From contig CAYMYI010000132.1 of NCBI GenBank assembly GCA_964394585.1, positions 1 through 10,632 of the forward strand: 10,632 nt of DNA. Direction: 5' to 3'. The stretch is from CAYUJH01 sp964394585 (lineage in GTDB: Bacteria; Bacteroidota; Bacteroidia; Cytophagales; Flammeovirgaceae). The position numbers and the translations under genes are program-made. Below, one piece after another: positions 1-7,900 of the stretch; the stretch's first letter is position 1, and the number at the start of each line of letters is the position of its first letter. The notes beneath the pieces are model-generated. The model was given only the letters and a program-made list of their open reading frames with translations. It was not told the origin of the DNA and made no database searches.

Positions 1-700
1 ACAAAGCTAAAGCGGCAGTTTTGAAATAGCACACAAAGGCACGCTGTTCTTAGATGAAATTGGAAATTTATCGCACGATGTGCAGGTAAAATTATTGCGG
101 GCACTTCAAGAGCGGAAAATCATAAAAATTGGTGGTGTTGAGGCTCATCCTGTGGACGTTCGCATTTTAGCGGCATCTAACGAACGTTTGAAAAACGCTG
201 TGCAAAAAGGTGCTTTCCGCAAAGATTTATTCCATAGGCTAAACGAATTTTCGATTACCATGCCTGCCTTGCGCGAACGCCCAGAAGATATCATGCATTT
301 TGCACGGTTTTTCTTATCCCAGGCGAATGAATCGTTAGGCAAATCGATAACTGCTTTTTCTGAAAAAACCATCCATTTGCTAAAAGCATATCCATGGTAT
401 GGAAATTTGAGAGAGTTGCGCAATGTAATCCGTAGAGCGGTGCTTCTTACCGAAGGCGAGTTGATCCGCACAAGTGTCTTACCACACGAAATTATCTTTC
501 ACGAAAACAAACGGAGGGGTAGCCAAACGTTATCGTTTTCTGTAAACGATTTAAAAACTTCGACAGAAAATGCCGAAGTAAGTGCCATATTGAAAGCACT
601 GCAGCAAGCAGGTAATAATAAATCGGAGGCGGCTCGGTTGCTGAACATCGACCGCAAAACACTTTATAATAAGCTTCGCGATTATGAAATCACTTTTTAA
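1..700 (+). CDS. Sigma-54-dependent transcriptional activator (NtrC family), 3' part, apparent frameshift at window start
   Basis: This is the C-terminal part of an enhancer-binding protein that uses ATP to open sigma-54 RNA polymerase promoters. The reading frame is open from base 11 to the TAA at 698-700. In order it shows the end of the AAA+ core: Walker B FLDEIG (bases 47-64), the sensor I region with ILAASN, the arginine-finger segment FRKDLFHRLNEF and the PALRERPEDI motif. A FIS-type helix-turn-helix follows, NNKSEAARLLNIDRKTLYNKL (about 613-675), which binds DNA. The GAFTGA loop and any receiver domain lie outside the window. An in-frame TAA sits at bases 8-10, whereas the neighbouring frame reads KAKA and then joins GSFEIAHKGT if one base is restored near 14-16. 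This suggests a one-base deletion, either real or a sequence error. The family assignment is firm. That it controls the next gene is inference from position and from the promoter described there. Confidence 0.88.
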
Positions 701-708
701 AATATATA

Positions 709-743
709 GGAATGTATAGTTCCAGTGCGTGGAAAAATTCCAC
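709..743. promoter_or_regulatory. Phased GGAA/TTCC dyads, candidate activator-binding (UAS) region
   Basis: Four half-sites lie in a row: GGAA 709-712, TTCC 720-723, GGAA 731-734 and TTCC 738-741. The best dyad is GTGGAA-AAA-TTCCAC (729-743), a perfect 6-bp inverted repeat. TTCCA-N5-TGGAA (720-734) is a second one, overlapping the first. The centres of the outer dyads (716 and 736) are about two helical turns apart. The block lies about 85-120 bases upstream of the sigma-54-like promoter, where an NtrC-type activator normally binds. No terminator-like T-run follows it. The symmetry is seen directly; the function is inferred. Confidence 0.4.
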
Positions 744-826
744 ATCTTTCGCTAAGGTGTTGATTTCCTTCTACACTCAACCCTACCGAAAACTCTATTA
801 AAACACATTAGAGGGTTTTTGAAGCA

Positions 827-842
827 TGGCACAGGTTTTTCA
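827..842 (+). promoter_or_regulatory. Candidate sigma-54 (RpoN) promoter for the BON gene
   Basis: The sequence TGGCAC-AGGTT-TTTCA matches the consensus TGGCAC-N5-TTGCA/T at all six bases of the -24 box and at all but one of the -12 box (T instead of G in the GC pair). The spacing between the -24 GG (828-829) and the -12 dinucleotide (840-841) is the required ten bases. Transcription would start near 853, giving a leader of about 45 bases before the ATG at 898. The presence of an NtrC-family activator gene just upstream supports the reading. The -12 deviation keeps confidence moderate. Confidence 0.5.
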
Positions 843-897
843 CCTTTATAGGTAGTTTTACTCTTATTTAAACTTTAACTACAAAAAAAATCAAACC

Positions 898-2430
898 ATG
901 TTTACAGTGAAAAACCGAGGAAAACCCAACGAATTATCAAAAAAAATATGTATTACCATTGCTACATTCATTTTGAGTATTGGAGCAGTAAGCGCACAAG
1001 AACAGGCGAAAAATCGATTAACAGATAGTGAGATTACCGATGCCGTTGAAAGCGAGTTTTTGCTCAACGAATCGGTAAGTTCGTATGCGATTGAGGCCAA
1101 TACAAACCAGGGTATTGTAATATTAGAAGGTACTGCCAACCATCTCCTTGAAAAGAAAAAAGCTGAGGAGATTGTGAAAGCAGTAAGAGGAGTCCGTGGC
1201 GTTGTAAACCTCATTGAAATCCGCCAGTTTCCTTTACACGATTCTACTTTAGTGGAAAATGTAGAGTTTGCCTTATTAAACAACCCTGTTACCGAAGTGT
1301 ATGAGGTAAATGTGCGAGCAAACCGTGGTAACATTACCCTCGAAGGGATGGTAGACTCGTGGCAAGAAAAGCAAATTACAGCCAATGTAGCCCGCGCTGT
1401 AGAAGGGGTGCGCTCAGTGGATAATCAAGTAGCTTATACTATTAATTCTGATCGGAGCGACTATGAAATCCAGAAAGATATTGAGGGTATGCTGCGAAAC
1501 GATGTCCGCTTAGAAGATGGATTGGTCGATGTGAGCGTAAACGATGGCAAGGTAAATTTGAGCGGAATCATTGGAAGCCTCGCCGAGAAAGATGTTGCAT
1601 ATTCAAATGCTTGGGTTGCCGGCACTAATGCCGTAGATTCTTCTGATTTACGAATAGAACCGCTGTACAGTGCTAACGAAATGCGTGGGAACAAGTATGC
1701 CTACCGCACCGATAACGAAATTACCAGAGCAGTGCTTGATGCCCTTTTCTACGACCCTCGCGTTACTTCATCGAAAGTTTCGGTAAGTACCGATAATGGC
1801 GTAGTAACCTTACGAGGAACACTGGAAAGTTTTGCCGCTAAAAAAGCAGCAAAATCAACTACCAATAACATTGTGGGCGTTTTAAATATCAAAAATTATG
1901 TAAAGGTATTTCCTAGCTATGTTCCTAGCAATGTAGTACTAGAAGCGCGGCTCACTACTGCCTTTGACTCTAACCCCATGTTACAAGACGAAGACATTGA
2001 CTTCAACGCTAAACAAGGTATTGTAACACTCAGAGGAACGGTCGATTCAGAAGTAGAGCGAATCTATGCAAACGACATTGCCGCCAATGTCAAAGGAGTC
2101 ATTTTTGTCGAAGACGATTTAGGTGTGCGTTCCTCATCGCGAAAAGACGCCATCAATATCGACTATCTGGCGTGGAATCAAATTTCACCTACCGGCAGCA
2201 TTTATTCAGATGCAGAGCTGGAAGCCGAAGTAGAGTATCAACTATGGTGGTCGCCGTTTGTTGATACCGACCAGGTAGAGGTTACCGCCAATAATGGCTT
2301 AGTAACGCTATCGGGTACGGTAGATTCGAAGCGAGAAAAACGCTATGCGACCATCAACGCCTACGAAGGTGGTGCCGATGAAGTAGACAATAACCTCGAA
2401 GTGCAATATGCACTCCCCGATGGCAACTAG
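898..2430 (+). CDS. Secreted protein with six BON domains (OsmY-like)
   Basis: This 510-residue protein is probably periplasmic. A signal peptide is visible: basic residues KK at 15-16, a hydrophobic stretch 17-31, and a likely cleavage after VSA (residue 33). There is no lipobox cysteine. The mature part is almost entirely BON domains, at about residues 41-109, 115-182, 188-254, 271-337, 345-410 and 436-503. Each carries the typical core G-x-V-T-L-x-G-x-V-x-S followed by an alanine-rich helix and a GV-x-x-V-x-N strand (for example GIVTLRGTVDS at 374-384 and GLVTLSGTVDS at 467-477). Domain 3 is the most divergent. BON domains are known from OsmY and DolP (YraP), where they act at the envelope and DolP binds anionic phospholipid. 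OsmY has two BON domains, so six is long. The ATG at 898 is the natural start because it precedes the signal peptide. The gene follows a sigma-54 activator and a matching promoter candidate, which suggests stress-induced expression. Confidence 0.85.
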   Translation: MFTVKNRGKPNELSKKICITIATFILSIGAVSAQEQAKNRLTDSEITDAVESEFLLNESVSSYAIEANTNQGIVILEGTANHLLEKKKAEEIVKAVRGVRGVVNLIEIRQFPLHDSTLVENVEFALLNNPVTEVYEVNVRANRGNITLEGMVDSWQEKQITANVARAVEGVRSVDNQVAYTINSDRSDYEIQKDIEGMLRNDVRLEDGLVDVSVNDGKVNLSGIIGSLAEKDVAYSNAWVAGTNAVDSSDLRIEPLYSANEMRGNKYAYRTDNEITRAVLDALFYDPRVTSSKVSVSTDNGVVTLRGTLESFAAKKAAKSTTNNIVGVLNIKNYVKVFPSYVPSNVVLEARLTTAFDSNPMLQDEDIDFNAKQGIVTLRGTVDSEVERIYANDIAANVKGVIFVEDDLGVRSSSRKDAINIDYLAWNQISPTGSIYSDAELEAEVEYQLWWSPFVDTDQVEVTANNGLVTLSGTVDSKREKRYATINAYEGGADEVDNNLEVQYALPDGN

Positions 2431-2466
2431 CTAATCGGAACAGATACGAAACCCAACTTTTTTACC

Positions 2467-2500
2467 AGCTGCTTCCGTTTGTGGCAGGCAGCTAATTTTC
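2467..2500 (+). terminator. Weak hairpin between the BON gene and the small helical gene
   Basis: AGCTGC (2467-2472) pairs with GCAGCT (2488-2493) across a 15-base loop and is followed by the short T-rich stretch AATTTTC. The stem is short and the loop large. At most this is an attenuating or leaky terminator that would let some transcripts continue into the next gene. It may have no function. Confidence 0.25.
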
Positions 2501-2530
2501 TAATTCTTTTTACCCTTAACTTTTAATAAA

Positions 2531-2869
2531 ATGATAGACCCTAATAAAAACACCATTCTTATGTCATCGAACGAACGAAAAGAATATAATGTGAAAGCAG
2601 AAGCTGATTTTAGCGATTGGAAAGAAAAAATAGATGATTTCGCCAATAGCATAAAAGATGCAGGCGAGAATCTTCAAAATGAGCTAGAAAATGCCGTTTC
2701 TAAAATGATGGGGCACGAAAAAGAGCTTCGCAAACACCTTGATAAGATGCAGAAAAGTACGGAATCGACCTTCGAAACCACTCGCCAAGAATTTGAAGAA
2801 CTCTTCGAAGAAGCCAAAAAACATTACTACGAAACACACAAACACTTTGGCAATTCGGTAACTAAGTAA
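2531..2869 (+). CDS. Small charged helical protein of unknown function (112 residues)
   Basis: I do not recognise a family. The product is rich in Lys and Glu, has no cysteine, no signal peptide and no membrane segment, and is predicted by eye to be almost wholly alpha-helical from about residue 24 to 104. Aromatic residues recur along one face (F27, W30, F37, then F81, F88, F92, Y99, Y100), which suggests an amphipathic or coiled-coil helix pair broken near residue 61 (M-G-H). The ATG at 2531 is used here. A second in-frame ATG at 2561 would remove a poorly conserved-looking N-terminus of ten residues and cannot be excluded. The gene lies 100 bases downstream of the BON gene in the same direction, with only a weak hairpin between, and ends at a strong terminator. 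The two may therefore be expressed together. A cytoplasmic stress role by association is inference only. Confidence 0.65.
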   Translation: MIDPNKNTILMSSNERKEYNVKAEADFSDWKEKIDDFANSIKDAGENLQNELENAVSKMMGHEKELRKHLDKMQKSTESTFETTRQEFEELFEEAKKHYYETHKHFGNSVTK

Positions 2870-2894
2870 CAATTATTAAAGAATTATAAGCAAG

Positions 2895-2933
2895 AAAGGC
2901 TATCCTTATACTATAGGGATAGCCTTTTCTTTT
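2895..2933 (+). terminator. Strong intrinsic terminator after the small helical gene
   Basis: AAAGGCTATCC (2895-2905) pairs perfectly with GGATAGCCTTT (2917-2927) over 11 bp, with an 11-base loop. The T-rich tail TTTTCTTTT follows (2925-2933). It closes the unit to its left and insulates typA. The stem is nearly the same as the outer stem of the hairpin at 4843-4916. Confidence 0.88.
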
Positions 2934-2984
2934 CTAATTCAGATTTCTTTTTGTACACGTAACATTCCCCCTTTAGTTTTTACC

Positions 2985-2992
2985 TATCTTTG
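2985..2992 (+). promoter_or_regulatory. Bacteroidota-type -7 promoter element for typA
   Basis: TATCTTTG fits the TAnnTTTG consensus of primary-sigma promoters in this phylum and is followed by C. It lies 30 bases before the typA ATG, implying a leader of roughly 20 bases. A -33 TTTG box at the usual distance is not evident, so only the -7 half is supported. Confidence 0.55.
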
Positions 2993-3021
2993 CGGCGTTT
3001 TTCAACTTCGGATTTATTTAT

Positions 3022-4833
3022 ATGAAACTTAGAAATGTAGCGATTATCGCTCACGTTGACCACGGCAAGACTACCTTGGTCGACAAAATTTTGCACGCTT
3101 GCCAACTGTTCCGCGATGGACAAGAAACCGGCGAACTCATCCTCGATAACAACGATTTGGAAAAAGAGCGCGGTATTACCATTCTTTCCAAAAACGTATC
3201 GGTGCAGTACAAAGGCTACAAAATCAATTTGATTGATACACCCGGCCACGCCGACTTCGGCGGTGAGGTAGAACGCGTGCTCAATATGGCGGATGGTGCC
3301 ATCTTACTTGTAGACGCCTTTGAAGGCCCTATGCCGCAAACTCGCTACGTTTTGCAAAAAGCTTTGGAAATGGGATTAATGCCCATGCTCGTGGTAAACA
3401 AAGTGGATAAACCCAATTGTAGACCCGACGAAGTGCAAGAAAATGTATTCGACCTTATGTTCTCGCTCGATGCCAACGAACAGCAGTTGGAATTTCAAAC
3501 CGTTTTTGGTTCAGCGAAACATAACTGGATGGGTCCCGATTGGCAAACTCCTACCGAAGACGTATACTATCTACTCGATCAAATCATTGAACATATTCCT
3601 TCGCCAAAACTCCAAGAAGGTACCGTTCAAATGCGCATCACAAGTATCGATTTTTCTTCGTATATCGGCCGTATTGCCATTGGAAGGGTAAACCGAGGAA
3701 CACTGGTTTCGGGTAGCCCCGTAACGCTTGTGCACCGCGATGGCAGCCAAACCAAATCGCGTATTAAAGAATTGTACACCTTCGAAGGATTAGGGAAGGT
3801 AAAAGTAGAACAAGCCCCCTGTGGCGAGTTGTGCGCTATTACCGGCATTGAAGGCTTTGAAATTGGCGACACCGTTGCCGATTTTGAAAACCCAGAAGGG
3901 TTAACCCCTATTCCGGTTGATGAACCCACGATGTCGATGCTGTTTACCATTAACGATTCTCCATTTTTTGGTAAAGATGGTAAATACGTTACCTCGCGCC
4001 ATTTACGCGAACGTTTGGAAAAAGAAACCGAGCGCAACCTTGCGTTACGCCTTAAAGATACCGATTCGCCAGATGCTATCTTGGTATTTGGCAGAGGAAT
4101 CTTGCACCTTTCCGTCTTGATTGAAACCATGCGTCGCGAAGGCTACGAACTTTCCGTAGGGCAACCCCAAGTGATTCTCCGCGAGATTGATGGTAAAAAA
4201 TGCGAGCCTGTTGAATTACTCGTAGTCGATGTTCCAGAAGAAAACTCCGGAAAAGTAATCGAGTTAGTAAGCCAACGCAAAGGCGAAATGACGGAAATGG
4301 TACCGAAAGGCGATGTAATTCACTTAGAATTCAGCATTCCTTCCCGAGGTATTATTGGGCTTCGCAACCTAGTACTTAATGCTACTGCAGGCGAAGCGGT
4401 GATGTCGCACCGATTGAAGGGCTACGAACCTTGGAAAGGGGATATTCCTACACGATTCAACGGCTCACTCATTGCGATGGAAGGAGGTGCTTCATTCGCG
4501 TATGCAATCGATAAATTACAAGATCGAGGTAGGTTTTTCATCGAACCGGGTGAAGAAGTGTACGTAGGGCAAATCATCGGGGAGCATAACCGAAATAATG
4601 ATTTGGTAGTGAATGTAACCAAATCGAAAAAACTGACGAACGTTCGCGCCGCTAGTGCCGACGATAAAGTCAGAATTGCACCCGCTATCAAATTTTCTTT
4701 GGAAGAATCGATGGAGTACATCCAAGAAGATGAATACTTAGAAGTAACCCCAAATCATTTACGGTTACGCAAAATTTTACTCGACGAAAACGACCGTAAG
4801 CGCGCTGCCAATAAAAAATTGGCAAATGCTTAA
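3022..4833 (+). CDS. typA: Translational GTPase TypA/BipA
   Basis: TypA/BipA is a GTPase of the EF-G/LepA class that binds the 70S ribosome, helps large-subunit assembly and supports growth under cold and other stress. At 603 residues it has the normal length. GTP-binding motifs are complete: G1 AHVDHGKT at 10-17, G2 RGITI at 50-54, G3 DTPGH at 72-76, G4 NKVD at 126-129 and G5 GSAK at 163-166. A beta-barrel domain follows (about 200-300), then EF-G-like domains III and V. The BipA-specific C-terminal domain begins after the conserved SRGIIGLRN segment and ends in a basic tail. The ATG at 3022 puts the start five residues before the first core strand, as usual. It is transcribed alone: a terminator precedes it, a -7 element lies just upstream, and a long hairpin follows ten bases after the stop. 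Nothing is missing or odd in the protein. Confidence 0.97.
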   Translation: MKLRNVAIIAHVDHGKTTLVDKILHACQLFRDGQETGELILDNNDLEKERGITILSKNVSVQYKGYKINLIDTPGHADFGGEVERVLNMADGAILLVDAFEGPMPQTRYVLQKALEMGLMPMLVVNKVDKPNCRPDEVQENVFDLMFSLDANEQQLEFQTVFGSAKHNWMGPDWQTPTEDVYYLLDQIIEHIPSPKLQEGTVQMRITSIDFSSYIGRIAIGRVNRGTLVSGSPVTLVHRDGSQTKSRIKELYTFEGLGKVKVEQAPCGELCAITGIEGFEIGDTVADFENPEGLTPIPVDEPTMSMLFTINDSPFFGKDGKYVTSRHLRERLEKETERNLALRLKDTDSPDAILVFGRGILHLSVLIETMRREGYELSVGQPQVILREIDGKKCEPVELLVVDVPEENSGKVIELVSQRKGEMTEMVPKGDVIHLEFSIPSRGIIGLRNLVLNATAGEAVMSHRLKGYEPWKGDIPTRFNGSLIAMEGGASFAYAIDKLQDRGRFFIEPGEEVYVGQIIGEHNRNNDLVVNVTKSKKLTNVRAASADDKVRIAPAIKFSLEESMEYIQEDEYLEVTPNHLRLRKILLDENDRKRAANKKLANA

Positions 4834-4842
4834 GGTTTCTCT

Positions 4843-4919
4843 AAAGGCTGTCCGTAAAGCATAGATGATTCCGCACCTAAACTCAGCGGTGTTTTCTAGC
4901 TTTTAGGACAGCCTTTTTT
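4843..4919 (+). terminator. Long hairpin terminator shared by the convergent typA and helicase genes
   Basis: AAAGGCTGTCC (4843-4853) pairs with GGACAGCCTTT (4906-4916) over 11 bp, and six T residues (4914-4919) follow. The 52-base interior folds further: AAAGC (4856-4860) with GCTTT (4899-4903), TAGA (4862-4865) with TCTA (4895-4898), and CCGC with GCGG near the tip. The T-run serves typA. On the other strand the helicase stop codon (TAA, 4918-4920) overlaps this T-run, so that message runs into the same hairpin but finds only a short U stretch. The length and inverted-repeat ends would also fit a small non-autonomous element; see findings. Confidence 0.8.
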
Positions 4920-7900
4920 ATCCCTCTAGGAGCACTACATTTTTTTGTTCAGTGTATACCACAAAACCTTTTACTTGCGGATAACCTGCCGCTTTCAAAT
5001 GCTGTAAATAGCTCTGCATCTGTCGTTTATGGGTTTCTTGAAATTCGCCTGTTTTATAGTCTATTACCACTACATCTCCTTCGGGAGTTACCACAAGCCG
5101 ATCGGGACGCAACAACCCTTTCCCCATCAGTGAGCGTTCGTTTAAAATATATTGCCCCGGCTTGGGCTGATAGTACGAACGAATTTCAGGCAGTTCTACT
5201 ACTTCGCGCATGGCAGCCTCTATATCTACCCGTTGCTCCGGTCTGAGTTCACCCCGGTATACCATCTGCTCCACTACATCTGAAATATCAGCAGCGTACC
5301 TTATTTGCTCAAAAGCATAGTGCACCCAAACCCCTTTTTCTTGCGGAGTAGGCGCTGCCATTAAATCAGGTAAAGTAGGCGTGTGCTTTTTCGACTGCTC
5401 ATGTGCGAGTTTGAGTGCCTGAGGCACCCTACCCAATACGCCGTTTCGAAGTACCACAAACGCTGGAGTTTTGTGCCCCTCGCCAGTACGTTCTCCTTGC
5501 TTTGCATCAGGTATGCCTTCTTCCCAAGCTACACGGCTTATGTCTACGGTTTCCTCGCTTTCTTTGAGGTATACAGAACTATCAGAGGTTTTCGCCTCTT
5601 TATGAACTGCATATTGGGCAAAAAAATCGATTGCCGTTTGTAATTTTTTATTACTAAACGTTCCCTTGCCAATTACATACAATCGCTCTTGCGCTCGTGT
5701 AGTGGCAACGTACAAAATGTTCACATTATCGATAAAATTCGCCTCTTCTTCTTGGATAACCGCCTCTGCTAAGGGCGTATTTTTCATTTTTTTGACTGGC
5801 TGAAACACAGCAAAATCAACGTTAGCTACCTCATTTTTCCAATCGCTCCAAATGCGTAAATCTTTCATGTTCAGTTTCAATTCCCAATCGGCAAAGGGGA
5901 TTAATACAACCGGAAACTCCAGCCCCTTTGCTTTATGAATTGTTAAAATACGTACTGCATTTTCAGAGTCGGTTAATTCTACAGAGAGTTTATCTTGTTT
6001 CTTCTCCCATTTCTCTAAAAAAAGCCGAAGCTGGTTTCCCCCTGTAAGGGTAAATTTTTTAATGAAGTCAAACGCCTTTTGTAAGTAAATAATTTCTGTT
6101 TCCTTTTCCCAAAGTCTAAACATTTGGGCTGTGTGTTCTGCCAAATCGTACAGAGGAAAGCTATGCCATGCTGTGGTATGAGCAGGAACGCCAAAGGTTT
6201 CTGTTATATAGGATAGAGTGCTTTCTGCCGAAAGCTGGTCTAGTTTTTTTGTAAGCACTAGAATTTGCGTTCCTGTTAAGTGTGCTTGTGTGTACTCTTT
6301 AGGAAAGCGCGAATGGTAATGTCGGTGCAAAAAAGTAATGAGTTTCATTTTTTCGGCAACAGGTATGGGAACCGATAACAGCCTGAAAAACCCTATGAGG
6401 AACTGCACCGTTTCGGCTTGTTTTACCAAAAGCGATTCGCTAGAGATTACCGGAATACCCTCGCGTAGCAATGCTTCTGCAGACTGTACACCTAATTTGT
6501 TCTTACGAGTCAATATTGCCATATCGCTGTAGGGGATGCCTTCTGCATGCAATTCCTTCACTTTTTGGCAGAGCAAATGGGCAGTCGCTTCATTCAAGAT
6601 TTTATCTTTTTTGGAAGTATCAATTAAGGTTACCGAAACTAGCGATGCCCCTTCTTTATAGGGCTTTTGGTGTACTTCTTTATAAAACTTAAGTAGGTTG
6701 GGATATTGCTCGCCAAATTTTTCTTGAATAAACTGATAAAATCCGTTGTTAAACTCTACAATCCCACGGTGGCTTCTTCGGTTGGTATCTAAATGCTCCA
6801 CTTGGTGCAGGTTTCGCAACAAGTTAATTTCTTGTACTAAAGGCGACTCAGGGCTAATAGTGGGTATTTCGGGTAAATCGGCGAGCATGTTGGCATTTCC
6901 TCCTCGCCAGCGGTAAATCGATTGTTTAGCATCGCCTACTACCATATTAAAGCGTTTCCTCGAAAGGCTGTTGGTAATGAGGGGCAATAAATTGTGCCAC
7001 TGCATTGCCGAAGTATCTTGAAACTCATCGATTAAAATATGAAAATACCGTTCACCAATCCGTTCGTACACATAGGGAACTGGTTCGTTTTCGATTACTG
7101 TATTGATTCGCTGGGTAAGATCGGTAAAAAATGCCACTCCGCGCTCTAGCTTCATTTGCTCTAACTGAATGCCTACCGTACGCAACAGCCCTACATATAA
7201 AATATATTTTCGGAGTGCTGTGGCCACTAAATATTCTCCACCTTCCTGCTCCTTTAGATATTCAGCTTTGTGGTATAGCTCTGCCAACGTAGGTTTTACT
7301 CTATTAATAGCTGCCTGTTTGCTCGCATTTTTTTTTGTTTTTGAAGAACCCCAGTTATCCTCATTTACCGTAGCATGCGGAGTTTTTGCTTCATCTTCAA
7401 AAAAAAGTTTTGGGTTATCGGCTGCTAGTTTAAAATATTTATAGATTCCTCCTCGGTTAAAATCTTCACTCTGAAGCCCTTCTTTTTCAATTACTTCCAT
7501 GGCTTCTTCGCCAATTTTCTTTAGGGCATTTTCAAAACGGTGTACCCATTTCCACAAAGCGCGTTCTATGCCGAGCCAATCTTTTAAGTCGTAGGCTTGG
7601 GCACGAGTTAGAAACGGCTGGTTTTGTTCTTTGAGCAACTCTCGGGAAAATTCAGCCATTTCTCGATTTACCATCCATCTGTCCGAATCTTCGATACTAT
7701 TGATAATAATCTGTTTAAATAACTGAGAAAGAGAGGTTTCTGCCCCCCCTTCTAAAGTACTTTGCAATAAATCGAGCGCTTCTTCTACCATCAGTTCGGC
7801 ATCTTGCTCTAGCTCGTAATTAAATGGCAAATCGAGATCTTGCGCAAACGCTCGTACTACTCTGTTATGGAAAGAATCAATAGTGCTTACCGAAAAATCG

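Noticed and set aside
779..820. AACCCT (779-784) and AGGGTT (812-817) followed by T residues as a terminator of the activator gene
   Set aside because: The stem is only 6 bp with a 27-base loop and competes with a CTCTA/TAGAG pairing. It is too weak to call.
2481..2500. TGGCAGGCAGCTAATT as a second sigma-54 promoter before the small helical gene
   Set aside because: The -24-like TGGCA is present, but at the correct spacing there is no GC or TTGC-like -12 box.
3627..4130. Long open frame antisense to typA
   Set aside because: It lies wholly within a well-conserved gene, has no recognisable domain and is explained by the codon bias of typA.
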